DNA from: VRUE01 sp963704505
GTDB taxonomy: Bacteria > Actinomycetota > Thermoleophilia > Solirubrobacterales > 70-9
Assembly: GCA_963704505.1 (NCBI GenBank)
Contig: OY969912.1
Span: 1,116,001 to 1,180,000, forward strand
DNA length: 64,000 nucleotides
Direction: 5' to 3'
Part shown: positions 28,846-37,900 of the stretch, piece by piece
Numbering within the stretch: position 1 is the first letter of the stretch
How the letters are laid out: every line of letters starts with the position of its first letter
Notes under the pieces: model-generated
The model's database searches: none
Told to the model about the DNA's origin: nothing
Seen by the model: only the letters and a program-made list of their open reading frames with translations
Program-made: the position numbers and the translations under genes

Positions 28846-30309
28846 ATGGGCAAGGGCAGGGGAATAGCGCTCTGCTGCGCAGTTCTCGCGGCGCTGCTGG
28901 CGCCGTCGGGCGCCGCCGCCGCTGGCTGGACGGAAGCGCAGTTGCCGGGGCCTGCGGCGAAGGTCTTCCTGCTCGGCGTCTCCTGCCCGTCGAAGTCGCT
29001 GTGTGTCGCCGCCGGAACCAACAACCTGATCGCCTCCTCGACCGACCCGACCGGCGGCGCCGGGGCCTGGAACTTCGTCTACGCGGGCGAAGGGCCGGCG
29101 CCGAAAACAAACGAATGGCCGGCCGCCTTCATCAGCGGCCGCCAGATCCAGGGGATCTCCTGTCCCTCGGTGAACCTCTGCGTCGGGGTCACCGACCAGG
29201 GGAACATCTACACATCGACCAACCCGACCGGGCCGGCTTCGAGCTGGCAGGTGACCCAGATCGACGGGCCGGGGCGGAACACGCACCTGTTCGGCGTCTC
29301 CTGCCCGAGCGTCTCGCTCTGCGTGGCCGTGACCGGCAAGCGTGCCGACGAAGGAAAGATCGTCACCTCCACCGACCCGACCGGCGGACCCTCCGCCTGG
29401 AAGCAGGTCGAACTCCCCGGCTCCTACGAATTCCGCGGCGTCTCCTGCGGCTCACCGACCCTCTGCGTCGCGGTCGCGGCCGACGGCCGCATCGCGACCT
29501 CCACCAACCCGACGGGAGACGCCTCGGCGTGGAAGGCCGTCGGCACGCCGGCGGGCCCGGGCGGCCTGCGCGCCGCCTTTTGCCTCTCGACCCCGCTCTG
29601 CCTCGCCGGCAACGTGAGCGGCAACCTCCTGACCTCGACCAACCCCACCGCCGGCGAATCGAGCTGGAAGAGCTTCAACGGCGGAGCATCGGTGCAGATC
29701 ACCGGCGCCTTCTGCCGCTCGGCGACCGAATGCCTCGCGGTCGACAACAACGGAGACGTTCTGACGTCCAGCAATCCGACCGCGGGGAAGGGGGCGTGGT
29801 CGCTGACCAACATCGTCCCCTTCCGGGAAACGCACACGCCGACCGAACTGGAGGGGAATGCACTCTTCGCCGCCTCCTGTCCGGCGACCGATCTCTGCGT
29901 GCTGTCCGGCGCCCTCGGCCGCATCTTCACCAGCGCCGATCCCTTCGCGGCGGTGCCGCAGCCGAAGGCGCCCGGCAAGAAGGGCAAGAGGAGGGGACCG
30001 AAGCGCCCGCACGTGAAGATCACGAAGCTTCGCCTTCCCGGCCTCGACCGTGCCGGCCGCCCCAAGGGCCCGGTGCTGATCCGCTTCTACGCCAAGGGCG
30101 GCGCCCGCGGCTACTTCTGCAAGGTCGACGCCAAGCGTTCGAAGCCCTGCAGCTCGCCCGAGCACGTCAAGCTCGGGGTCGGCAAGCATCGGTTCCGCGT
30201 CCGTGCGGTCGGCTCGACCGGACTCAAGGGCCCGGTCGAGATGGAGCAGTTCTACGTGGGCCGGCACTGCACCCGCACGCCGAGCGGGTCGAAACTCTGC
30301 GTCCGCTGA
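28846..30309 (+). CDS. Exported seven-blade propeller with one Cys pair per blade
   Basis: A 487-residue exported protein; ATG 28846 follows CGAGG and starts a clean signal peptide (GIALCCAVLAALLAPSGAAAA). Seven repeats follow. Five begin GxSCPSxxLCV or a close variant, and all keep two Cys separated by four or five residues (CPSKSLC, CPSVNLC, CPSVSLC, CGSPTLC, CLSTPLC, CRSATEC, CPATDLC); several contain TSTNPTG. This fits a seven-bladed propeller with a disulfide staple in each blade. A Lys/Arg linker (KKGKRRGPKRP) leads to a C-terminal beta domain with four Cys. It lies 140 bp after cluster 2 and may have its own promoter. Ligand unknown. Confidence 0.83.
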   Translation: MGKGRGIALCCAVLAALLAPSGAAAAGWTEAQLPGPAAKVFLLGVSCPSKSLCVAAGTNNLIASSTDPTGGAGAWNFVYAGEGPAPKTNEWPAAFISGRQIQGISCPSVNLCVGVTDQGNIYTSTNPTGPASSWQVTQIDGPGRNTHLFGVSCPSVSLCVAVTGKRADEGKIVTSTDPTGGPSAWKQVELPGSYEFRGVSCGSPTLCVAVAADGRIATSTNPTGDASAWKAVGTPAGPGGLRAAFCLSTPLCLAGNVSGNLLTSTNPTAGESSWKSFNGGASVQITGAFCRSATECLAVDNNGDVLTSSNPTAGKGAWSLTNIVPFRETHTPTELEGNALFAASCPATDLCVLSGALGRIFTSADPFAAVPQPKAPGKKGKRRGPKRPHVKITKLRLPGLDRAGRPKGPVLIRFYAKGGARGYFCKVDAKRSKPCSSPEHVKLGVGKHRFRVRAVGSTGLKGPVEMEQFYVGRHCTRTPSGSKLCVR

Positions 30310-30324
30310 GGCCGGGCGGGCGCT

Positions 30325-31584
30325 CTAGGCGGTGAGCTTGACCGGCAGGGTCTTGAGCTGGTTGAGGAAGGCCGACTCGACCCAGGTCGGCTTGCCGGCC
30401 AGGGTCATCTCGGGGTAGCGGGCCAGGGTCTCCTCGAGCAGGATCTTCAGCTCGAGGCGGGCCAGCGCCGCACCCAGGCAGAAGTGGCGGCCGCCGGCTC
30501 CGAAGGCCTGGTGGTCGGGGTTGCGGAGGACGTCGAAGTGGTCGGGGTTCTCGTAACGGGTCGCGTCGCGGTTTGACGACGTGTACCACATGACCACCTT
30601 CTCGCCCTTCTTGATCTCCTGGCCATTGAGGACCGTGTCCTTGGTCGCCGTGCGGCGGAAATGGGCAAAGGCGGGGAACATCCGCAGGGCCTCCTCGACG
30701 ACGCCCGGGATCAGGGACGGGTCGTCGATCACCATCTGCCGCTGCTCGGGATCTTCGAGCAGCGCGCGCATCCCGCTGCTGTAGGTCGAGCGGGTGCTGT
30801 CGTTGCCGGCGGCGACGAGAAGGAAGAAGCCCATGACGATCTCGTGCTCCTCGAGCACCTCGCCGTCGAGCTCGGCGTGGACCAGCACGCTGGTCAGGTC
30901 ATCGCTGGGGCTGTCGCGGCGGGTGGCGATCAGGGCGCTGCAGCGGGTGAAGATTTCTCCGATCGCCTCCTGGATCACCTCTTCGACCGACTCCGGGCCG
31001 TCGGGGCTGTAGTCGGGGTCGCTGGCGGCCAGCGCCCGGTTCATCAGTTCGGCCCAGACCTGGTCTTCCTCCTCGGGGATGCCCATGAAGCTGCCGATCA
31101 CCCTGGAGACGGCGGGCTGGGCGACGTCGGTGACCAGGTCGGCGGTCTCGCGTCCCTCGAGCCCGTCGAGGACGTCGACGACGATCTTGCGGATCGCGTC
31201 CTCATGGGCGGCGATCCGCTTCGGCGTGAAGCCGGCCTGGAAGAGAGCCTTGAGGCGGTCGTGCTTGGGCGGGTCCATGCCGATGAACATCGCCCGGGCG
31301 AGCTCGATCGGGAAGACCTCGTCGATCGCGACGACGCCGCCCAGTTCCGAGGAGTAGGTCTCCCAGTCGCGGCTGACCTTGTGAACGTCGTCGGCGGTGG
31401 TCACCGACCAGAAGCCGGCGGCTGCCGGGAACTCGGTCACTTCGGAGGTCCAGTGGACGGGACATTTGCCGCGCATCCGCTCGAAGAGCTCGAGCGGGGG
31501 GCCGTCGATCCAGTGCTCGCGCTCGAGGACCAACTCGTCCCTGACGTCGCCCTCGGCCACCGTGGTCTCGGTCTGCTCGTCCAC
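30325..31584 (-). CDS. Cytochrome P450
   Basis: A 419-residue soluble bacterial P450 monooxygenase. All core motifs are present: I-helix AAGNDST near residue 255, K-helix EEALR, and the haem-ligand loop FGAGGRHFCLG with the axial Cys. It would hydroxylate an unidentified hydrophobic substrate using ferredoxin electrons; no ferredoxin or reductase gene is adjacent. General wording resembles the CYP125/142/linalool-hydroxylase side of the family, but the subfamily is uncertain. It converges with the Cys-pair propeller gene (15 bp apart) and diverges from the PAS-GGDEF gene. An operator-like palindrome lies 12 bp before its start codon. Confidence 0.93.
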   Translation of the reverse strand: MDEQTETTVAEGDVRDELVLEREHWIDGPPLELFERMRGKCPVHWTSEVTEFPAAAGFWSVTTADDVHKVSRDWETYSSELGGVVAIDEVFPIELARAMFIGMDPPKHDRLKALFQAGFTPKRIAAHEDAIRKIVVDVLDGLEGRETADLVTDVAQPAVSRVIGSFMGIPEEEDQVWAELMNRALAASDPDYSPDGPESVEEVIQEAIGEIFTRCSALIATRRDSPSDDLTSVLVHAELDGEVLEEHEIVMGFFLLVAAGNDSTRSTYSSGMRALLEDPEQRQMVIDDPSLIPGVVEEALRMFPAFAHFRRTATKDTVLNGQEIKKGEKVVMWYTSSNRDATRYENPDHFDVLRNPDHQAFGAGGRHFCLGAALARLELKILLEETLARYPEMTLAGKPTWVESAFLNQLKTLPVKLTA

Positions 31585-31595
31585 CCTGGCGGCAT

Positions 31596-31619
31596 CCTAC
31601 TGGCTGACTGGCCAGTAGG
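31596..31619. promoter_or_regulatory. Operator-like inverted repeat between P450 and PAS-GGDEF genes
   Basis: CCTACTGG (31596-31603) is repeated inverted as CCAGTAGG (31612-31619). The centre also contains ACTGGCCAGT, a perfect 10-bp palindrome (31607-31616). The site starts 12 bp upstream of the P450 start codon, where a bound TetR-type repressor would block expression. The tandem TetR regulator at 33086 is a candidate. Confidence 0.5.
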
Positions 31620-31693
31620 CGAGAAATGGTCGAAAAAATCGATTCGCGCCTCTTCCTAAAGCCGCGCGCTGGTATGCCGATCTGATTCCTACG

Positions 31694-33073
31694 ATGACCC
31701 TACGGAGCACCGGCAGCCGAGCGGCGATCAGAGCCCCCGAGCGTTCGCTCGCGAAGGCACTCGGGGCGGTGCTGGGACTGGGCGCGAGCTTCGTCTTTCT
31801 CTCCCTCGCCCTACCGCACCCCTCCGGCGGCAGCGACGCCGCGCTGCTGACGATCGGCGTCGCGATGGCGGTCGCCGCGCCCCTGACCTGGTTCTACGGC
31901 AGCCGCCTGCCGGTGGCCGGGCTGCACCTGGTCCTGGCCCTGGCTGTCGCCGCCACGGGCGCGCTCACCTACGCCAGCTCCGTCGCCGCCGGCGGCTACG
32001 GGTCGATCTTCGTCTGGTCGATGCTGCTCGCCGGCTATTTCTTCTCGCGCCGGGTCGCGATCGCCCACCTGGCCTGGGCCCTCGTCGTCTACGCCGTCAC
32101 CTTGGCAACGGTGGAGAGCACGGCCGGCTACTCGCCGGTGACGCGCTGGCTGATCACCGCCGTCTCGCTGACCGTCGTCCTCGGGCTGACCTCGGAGATC
32201 GTCCACCGCCGTGAGCGCGCCGACGCACGCGCCCGCCGCTTCTTCGACCTCTCGCAGGACATGCTCAGCACGATGGACCTCCAGGGCCGCTGCATCGAGA
32301 TCAACTCGGCCTGGAAGACCTGCCTCGGCTACCGGCCCGAGGACATGGAGGGGAGGCCCCTGCTGGAGATCACCCACCCGGGCGATGCCGAGCGCGCGAT
32401 GACCGAAGCCGGCCGTGTCTTCGAGGGCGATGCCAGCGCCGGGCTCGAGACCAGGGTGCGGGCCAAGGACGGCAGCTGGCACTGGCTGCGCTCGACCGCG
32501 ACCTACGCGCCGGATGAGCAGATCGTCTACGCGCGCTCGACCGACGTCACCGAGCTCAAACAGGTCGAGGCCGAACGCGAGGAGCTGCTGCGGGAGGTCG
32601 AGTCGCTGGCCCGCAGCGACGCGCTCACCGGGCTACCCAACCGCCGGGCGCTCGAGGAAGAGCTGCCCCGCGACATGGTTCGCGCAAGCCGCGGCGCCGA
32701 GCCCCTCTGCGTCGCGATGGTCGACGTCGACCACTTCAAGGCCTACAACGACGCCAACGGCCATCTCGCCGGCGACGGATTGCTGCGCGAGTGCGCGATC
32801 GCCTGGGACTCCGCCCTGCGCGGCGAAGACACGATCAGCCGGGTCGGCGGCGAGGAGTTCGTCGTCGTCCTCCCCCGCTGCGCGCCGGAGCAGGCCGGTG
32901 AGATCGTCGAACGGCTGCGGTCCGCGACGCCCGATGGCCAGACCGTCTCGGCCGGGCTGGCGCTCTGGGACGGCGAGGAGTCGGTCAGTGCCCTGATCGG
33001 CCGCGCCGACGCGGCGCTCTATGAGGCGAAGGAGAACGGCCGCGACCGGTTGGTCGCAGCGATCGCTTCCTGA
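31694..33073 (+). CDS. Membrane-bound PAS-GGDEF diguanylate cyclase
   Basis: A 459-residue protein. The N-terminal half (residues about 15-170) has about five or six hydrophobic helices. A PAS domain follows (about 180-300: FFDLSQDMLSTMDLQGRCIEIN, YRPEDMEGRP, WHWLRSTATY), then a GGDEF domain (about 305-459). The active-site loop is VGGEEFVVVLPR, a functional GGEEF variant, with RGED five residues upstream as the product-inhibition site. It would make c-di-GMP in response to a signal sensed by the PAS or membrane part. It diverges from the P450 gene and converges with the TetR gene (12 bp apart). Confidence 0.92.
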   Translation: MTLRSTGSRAAIRAPERSLAKALGAVLGLGASFVFLSLALPHPSGGSDAALLTIGVAMAVAAPLTWFYGSRLPVAGLHLVLALAVAATGALTYASSVAAGGYGSIFVWSMLLAGYFFSRRVAIAHLAWALVVYAVTLATVESTAGYSPVTRWLITAVSLTVVLGLTSEIVHRRERADARARRFFDLSQDMLSTMDLQGRCIEINSAWKTCLGYRPEDMEGRPLLEITHPGDAERAMTEAGRVFEGDASAGLETRVRAKDGSWHWLRSTATYAPDEQIVYARSTDVTELKQVEAEREELLREVESLARSDALTGLPNRRALEEELPRDMVRASRGAEPLCVAMVDVDHFKAYNDANGHLAGDGLLRECAIAWDSALRGEDTISRVGGEEFVVVLPRCAPEQAGEIVERLRSATPDGQTVSAGLALWDGEESVSALIGRADAALYEAKENGRDRLVAAIAS

Positions 33074-33088
33074 GCCCCGACCGGCTCA
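33071..33088. terminator. Short hairpin between convergent genes
   Basis: TGAGCC (33071-33076) and GGCTCA (33083-33088) form a 6-bp stem around a 6-nt loop. It overlaps both stop codons of the convergent pair. It could weakly terminate from either side; there is no T-run. Confidence 0.3.
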
Positions 33089-34381
33089 CCATTTGTCGCT
33101 CTCCTCCATCGCCCGCTCGTAGGCCTCCTCGGCGCCGAGGAAGGGAGCGAGGGTCATGTAGGTGGCCGTCGGCGCCAGCTCGGGCAGCCCTTCGGCACCC
33201 TTCTCCTTGACCCGGTCGTGGATCAGCGCGTAGATCGCGCCGCCGATCGCCTCGGCCGCGATCGGCGGGGTGCCCGGCGACTGCTCGTAGCCGGGGACCA
33301 GGAGCGCCTCGAGCCCCTCCATGACCGTGTCGCGCGTGCGCAGGGCGTTGCGGCCGACCGTGTACATCTCGACCGCGCCGAGGCGGGTGTACTCGGGCTC
33401 TTCCATGGCGAAGGCGAACATCGCCTCGTAGGCGGCGCGAACCGACTCCTCCCAGCTGCGGGCGCGGCGGAAGGCGGGGAGGACCGAGCCCAGCATCTGC
33501 GCAGAGCCGCTGTCGAGGGCGGCGAGAAAGGCCTCTTCCTTGTTGGCGAAATGACCGTAGAAGACGCGCTGCGAGGTTCCCGCCCGCTCGACCACCTCGG
33601 CGACCGTGGCGGCGGCGTAGCCCTTCTCGGCGACCACGGCGGCGAGGGCCCGGAGTACGCGCTCGGGAGGGTGGGCGATTGCCTGGCGCTCGGCGAAGGG
33701 CCTGGCTTTCCGCCCCCGCCGGCGCGGGCCCTCGAGCGGGCCCGGGGGGGTGGGATAGGAAAGGGCCCAGTCGGCGATCTGCTCAGCGAGGCCGGGGAGC
33801 GACCCGGCTTCGTCGCTGTAGAGGCGCTTCTGGATCACCTTCTGCAGGCCGCCGACCATCGCCCTGACCATCTGCTGCGGCAGCCCGTCGCGGCCCGACA
33901 CCTGGTTCAGCTGGCTGAGCCCGAAGCGCTCGAATTCGTCCAGCGCCCGCTCCACCTGGGCTTCTCCCTCTTCGCCGATCGCGTAGATCTCGACGAAGCA
34001 CATTTTCGAGGCGGCCGGCTGGTCGGCGATCAGACCCATCAGGGCGTCGACCGCCTGTCGCAGCCGTGCCTCTCCGGTCGGCGCGTCCTCGGCCTGTTCG
34101 ATCACCCGCAGCGTCGGCTCGATCAGCGCGTCCACGGCGGCGAGCAGCATCTCTTTCTTGTCGCCGAAGTGCTCGTAGAACGTGGCTCGGGAGACGCCGG
34201 CGAGTTTGACCAGATCGGCAATCCGCGTCGCCTCATAGCCCTGTTCGGAGCTGATCGCGACAAGGGCTCCGAAGAGCCGCTCGCGCTGGCTCCGATCCGA
34301 GTCCTCCCGCGCATTTCCGCGGCCCGGCGGCATTTTCCTCGACCGCAGCTCCGCAGCGTTCCCCCAGGGTGTCCGCACCAT
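33086..34381 (-). CDS. Tandem TetR regulator (two TetR units in one chain)
   Basis: A 431-residue protein made of two complete TetR-like units. Unit 1 (residues about 30-215) has the HTH GYEATRIADLVKLAGVSRAT followed by FYEHFGDKKEMLL. Unit 2 (about 235-431) has GYAAATVAEVVERAGTSQRV followed by FYGHFANKEEAFL. Each HTH is followed by its own helical ligand domain, and a basic linker (RRRGRKARPFAERQ) joins the units. Normal TetR proteins are about 200 residues and dimerise; this chain could act as a single-chain pseudo-dimer reading two unlike half-sites. Candidate targets are its own promoter region and the palindrome upstream of the P450 gene. Confidence 0.88.
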   Translation of the reverse strand: MVRTPWGNAAELRSRKMPPGRGNAREDSDRSQRERLFGALVAISSEQGYEATRIADLVKLAGVSRATFYEHFGDKKEMLLAAVDALIEPTLRVIEQAEDAPTGEARLRQAVDALMGLIADQPAASKMCFVEIYAIGEEGEAQVERALDEFERFGLSQLNQVSGRDGLPQQMVRAMVGGLQKVIQKRLYSDEAGSLPGLAEQIADWALSYPTPPGPLEGPRRRGRKARPFAERQAIAHPPERVLRALAAVVAEKGYAAATVAEVVERAGTSQRVFYGHFANKEEAFLAALDSGSAQMLGSVLPAFRRARSWEESVRAAYEAMFAFAMEEPEYTRLGAVEMYTVGRNALRTRDTVMEGLEALLVPGYEQSPGTPPIAAEAIGGAIYALIHDRVKEKGAEGLPELAPTATYMTLAPFLGAEEAYERAMEESDKW

Positions 34382-34445
34382 CTTGCGCCCACCTTAGCCG
34401 GGGTACGCGCCCGTTACTGCGGCTGAGGGAAGGGTCAGATCCTTC

Positions 34446-34453
34446 CGGTACGT
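34446..34453 (+). promoter_or_regulatory. CGGTACGT motif
   Basis: First of five CGGTACGT-type octamers in AT-rich gaps of this window; about 65 bp upstream of the tandem TetR start. Confidence 0.3.
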
Positions 34454-34677
34454 TTGCACCTATTAAAGAGCCGTCAATTCCAGGATTTTCGGCATTACAT
34501 CGAAAAATAAGCAACTTTTACAACTTGCCGGAGTTCTAAAAGATGTGATCGAACGCCAGGGTCGACCCAGATTTCCGACGCGCCGGTGTTCCAAAACAGC
34601 GGTCTCGCGGCGGGGTCGCGCATCGGGTTCCTGGCGGGCCGGCATCCCACCGCCCTAACCCGCAGCAGGGAGACTTA

Positions 34678-34685
34678 CGGTACGT
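34678..34685 (+). promoter_or_regulatory. CGGTACGT motif
   Basis: Same octamer, in an ACGGTACGT context, about 106 bp upstream of the cluster 3 -35 box. Confidence 0.3.
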
Positions 34686-34790
34686 GAAGAATCTAAAAGA
34701 CCGTCGCTGTTCGCACAATATTTTAGGCAATAAAACAAGCTGTAGAGCCAAATATTCTGGCCGGCGCAAGTACGGATACCGGGGAGGCGC

Positions 34791-34819
34791 TTGACATTTC
34801 GGTCCACTCGTGTTCTCAT
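34791..34819 (+). promoter_or_regulatory. Promoter of cluster 3
   Basis: TTGACA (34791-34796), a 17-bp spacer ending in TGT (extended -10), and TCTCAT (34814-34819). The spacer contains GGTCCAC at the same offset as in the promoter at 50519, so the two are probably controlled alike. Confidence 0.6.
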
Positions 34820-34908
34820 AGATCGGCCCGAGCGAACCGACGCGATTCTGGGATGAGATGCGTCGGGCCTCACGGGCCGGGAGACAAAGGGACAAGGAGA
34901 GGCAGCGA

Positions 34909-37900
34909 GTGAGGGGTTACGCGAAGCGATTTTCGGCCGTCGCCGCAGTTGCGGCGCTCGCGCTTTGTCTCGCCTCGGGCGCTCAGGCTTCTCTCGGCGT
35001 CACCGGGTATACCGGCGCCTCCGGCCCCGACGGTTACCAGCCGATGGGGGCGACGGTGAACGGCACCGGCAACGGTGGGGTTCCCGCCGGAACGACATAT
35101 GTGTCCCAAGGAGAAGGGCGGATCGCCCAATGGGACCCGAGCGGCAAATTCGTTCGAGCCTTCGGGCGGGGGGTTGTGGAAAGCGGTGAAGACAACGTCG
35201 GGCCGCTGAGCAGGATCGACGTGGACGCAACCGGGGGCAGCTATCGCGTCCGGGTAGCAACGTCCCGTGCCGAAGGCCACATCAACGCGACCAACCAGGT
35301 CACCGGCGTGGCGATTGCGTTCGGCTCCATTCATGTCGGCGACGGGATCGAGGGCACCGGCATCCCGGCCGGGACGACGATCACGGCGGTAGGCGCCGAA
35401 ACCCTTCAGCTCTCGGCGAACGCCACCTCGACCGGAGACCCCGTGTTCACGACGAACGAGACGACGGCCAACATCGCTGTCACAGCGGCCCCGGCGACGG
35501 TCGGCGCCGCGCTCGACGCCCTTCCCTACGTCGCCGAAAGGGGCGGGGTCGAGGTCGACGGCGGGCCAGGGGGCGTGGGTGCCACCACCCCGTACCTCGT
35601 CCACTGGGGCCTGGGACTCAACTTCGCCCCGGAAACGACGGCGTCTTCGGGCACGCCGCCGCTCACCGGTGGTGCCGCGACGGCAGTCGTCGCGGAAATG
35701 AACAACTTCGGGCCGTTCGAGATCTGCAACGCGAACCCGCCTTCGAACGATGTCTGCAAATACGGCTTCGGCGTGGACGCCGGCGTGGCGGTAGACCCGG
35801 CGACCGGCAACCTCTACGTCAGGGACGAACGCAGCTTCGACGAGTTTTCCGCCACTGGCGAATTCATCCGCTCGTTCGGGGGAGAAGTCGTGATCTCGGG
35901 ACCCGATGACGGCACCCCGGCGAGCGCCGAACAGGAAATAGACATTCCGCCTTCGGTGACCGGCGGCACCTTCACGCTCACATTCGGGGGAGATACGACA
36001 CCCGCCCTTGCACGCAACGCGTCGGCGACGACCGTGCAGGCGGCACTCGAGGCGCTGCCCGCCATTGGCGTCGGCAACATCGCCGTCGGCGGCGGTCCCG
36101 GGGCGAGTGCCCCGTTCATCCCGGTCTTCACCGGCGCGCTCGCGCAGAACCCAGAGCCGGCGATCGCGATCGACTCGACGAATCTCGTCGGCGACACCGG
36201 GGCCGTGTCCGTCCTCAACCCGGGAGCGTCCGAATTCGAGATCTGCGGCCCGATCGACAACTGCAGGCCGGGCTTCTCGGGCGGAGGCGGAGGCTCGGTC
36301 GCCGAAGGGCAGGGCGGCTACCTCGCCGTGGCGCCCCCGGGTGCGCCCAACGCCGGCAACGTGATCGCCGCCGACCCCAACAACCACCGTGTGCAGGAAT
36401 TCACCTCGAGCGGCGAGTTCATCAGGGCCTTCGGCTTCGACGTCGTCGCCGCCGGGCCTGACAACACCGCCGGCGGGCAATTCGAGGAATGCAAGTTCGG
36501 CGACGCCTGCAAAGCGGGGAGCGAAGGCTCGTCCGTCGGTCAGTTCGGGTCGTCCGGCCCCCGCGGAGTGGCCGTCGACTCGAAAGGCGCGATCTACACC
36601 GTCGAGAGCGAAGCGAACTTCAGGGTGCAGAAGTTCTCGCCGCAGGGCGGGCCCGTCGAGCTCTCACCATCGCTGTTTGGCGGCAACGGCATGCCGAACG
36701 GGACCGGGTCGGCCGACAGCCCGCTTTACATCGCCATCGGCTCCGCCGACCACGTCCTCGTCGTCAGGCGGTTCCCCGAAGGGGCGACGACGAGTTGTCC
36801 CGACGGCCTGCCGTCGACAGAAGAGGGCCGTGTCCAAGAATTGAGCTCGGACGGCGCGACCCTGCTTGACACCCACCTGGTGTGCAACGGACTCTCGGCA
36901 ATCAGTGGCCTGGCCTACGACTCCGCGCACGGGACCCTCTCTGCCACCTATCTCGGGCAGTTGGGCACCGGTTACCCGCTGCTCGTGAAAATCGGTCCGG
37001 CCGAACCGCCCGTCGTGAGCCTCGACTCACTCGAAGAGATCAGCGCTCATGGAATCAAGCTCGTCGGCAAGGTCAATCCGGAGTCGGAAACCTCCTTCCC
37101 CCATCCGACCGCCAGCTCCTATCAGGTGGAATACAAGCTGAGCTCGGACTCGGCCTGGATTCCGTACCTGCAGCCGATAAGCGTCGGTGCCGGAATGAGT
37201 GATGTTCCGGTCACCGCCTCCCTCAACGGGCTGACACCGAATCAGAGCTACGACGTGCGCCTGGTGGCGGCAAAGCAGTTCCGACAGGGGGTGGTTCGCT
37301 CGGCGCCACAGACCTTCAGCACCCTGTCCGCGGCACCCGAGGTCAGCTCCTTCTACACGACCAATGTCTCGGAGACCGGCGCCGACCTGCACGCCGTGAT
37401 CAACCCCTTCGGGAAGGCGACGAAATACCACTTCGAATACGGGCCGACTCCGAGCTTCGGCACCTCCGCTCCGATCCCCGACGGCGAACTGCCGGCGGTC
37501 CAGGGCCCTCAGCACGTGGTCGCGCACGTCGGTGGCCTCAACGGCGGCACCTACTACTTCCGGGTCGTGGCTGTAAGCGACTCAGGGGTGACGACGACAG
37601 GTGTGCAGAACTTCAACTTCTTTCCCCCGGAATGCCCGAACGCCCTCCTTCGACAGCAGACCGGTGCGTCATACCTGCCTGATTGCCGGGCCTATGAGCT
37701 CGTCTCCGCACCCAACTCCGGCAACGTAACCCTGGGCGTGGGCGGGCCGATCGCGCCCGAAGCCACGAACCCGTCGCGTTTTCCATACACCGGTCGCCTG
37801 GGGACAATCGAAGGTTCCGGCGACCCGATCGGGACCGACAGGGACCTCTATGTGGCCACCCGGACCAACGGCGGTTGGGTCACGAAATACGTCGGCGTCC

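Larger units (their letters stand above)
34382..34908. other. Long, relatively AT-rich intergenic region upstream of cluster 3
   Basis: No convincing gene; the short minus-strand ORFs here look random. The stretch is clearly richer in A/T than its surroundings. It holds two CGGTACGT motifs (34446 and 34678), each followed about 9 bp later by an A-rich hexamer and then a CCGTC. It also holds the cluster 3 promoter (34791-34819) and a leader hairpin, CCGACGC/GCGTCGG (34837-34866). It probably carries divergent control of the tandem TetR gene and cluster 3. Confidence 0.6.
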
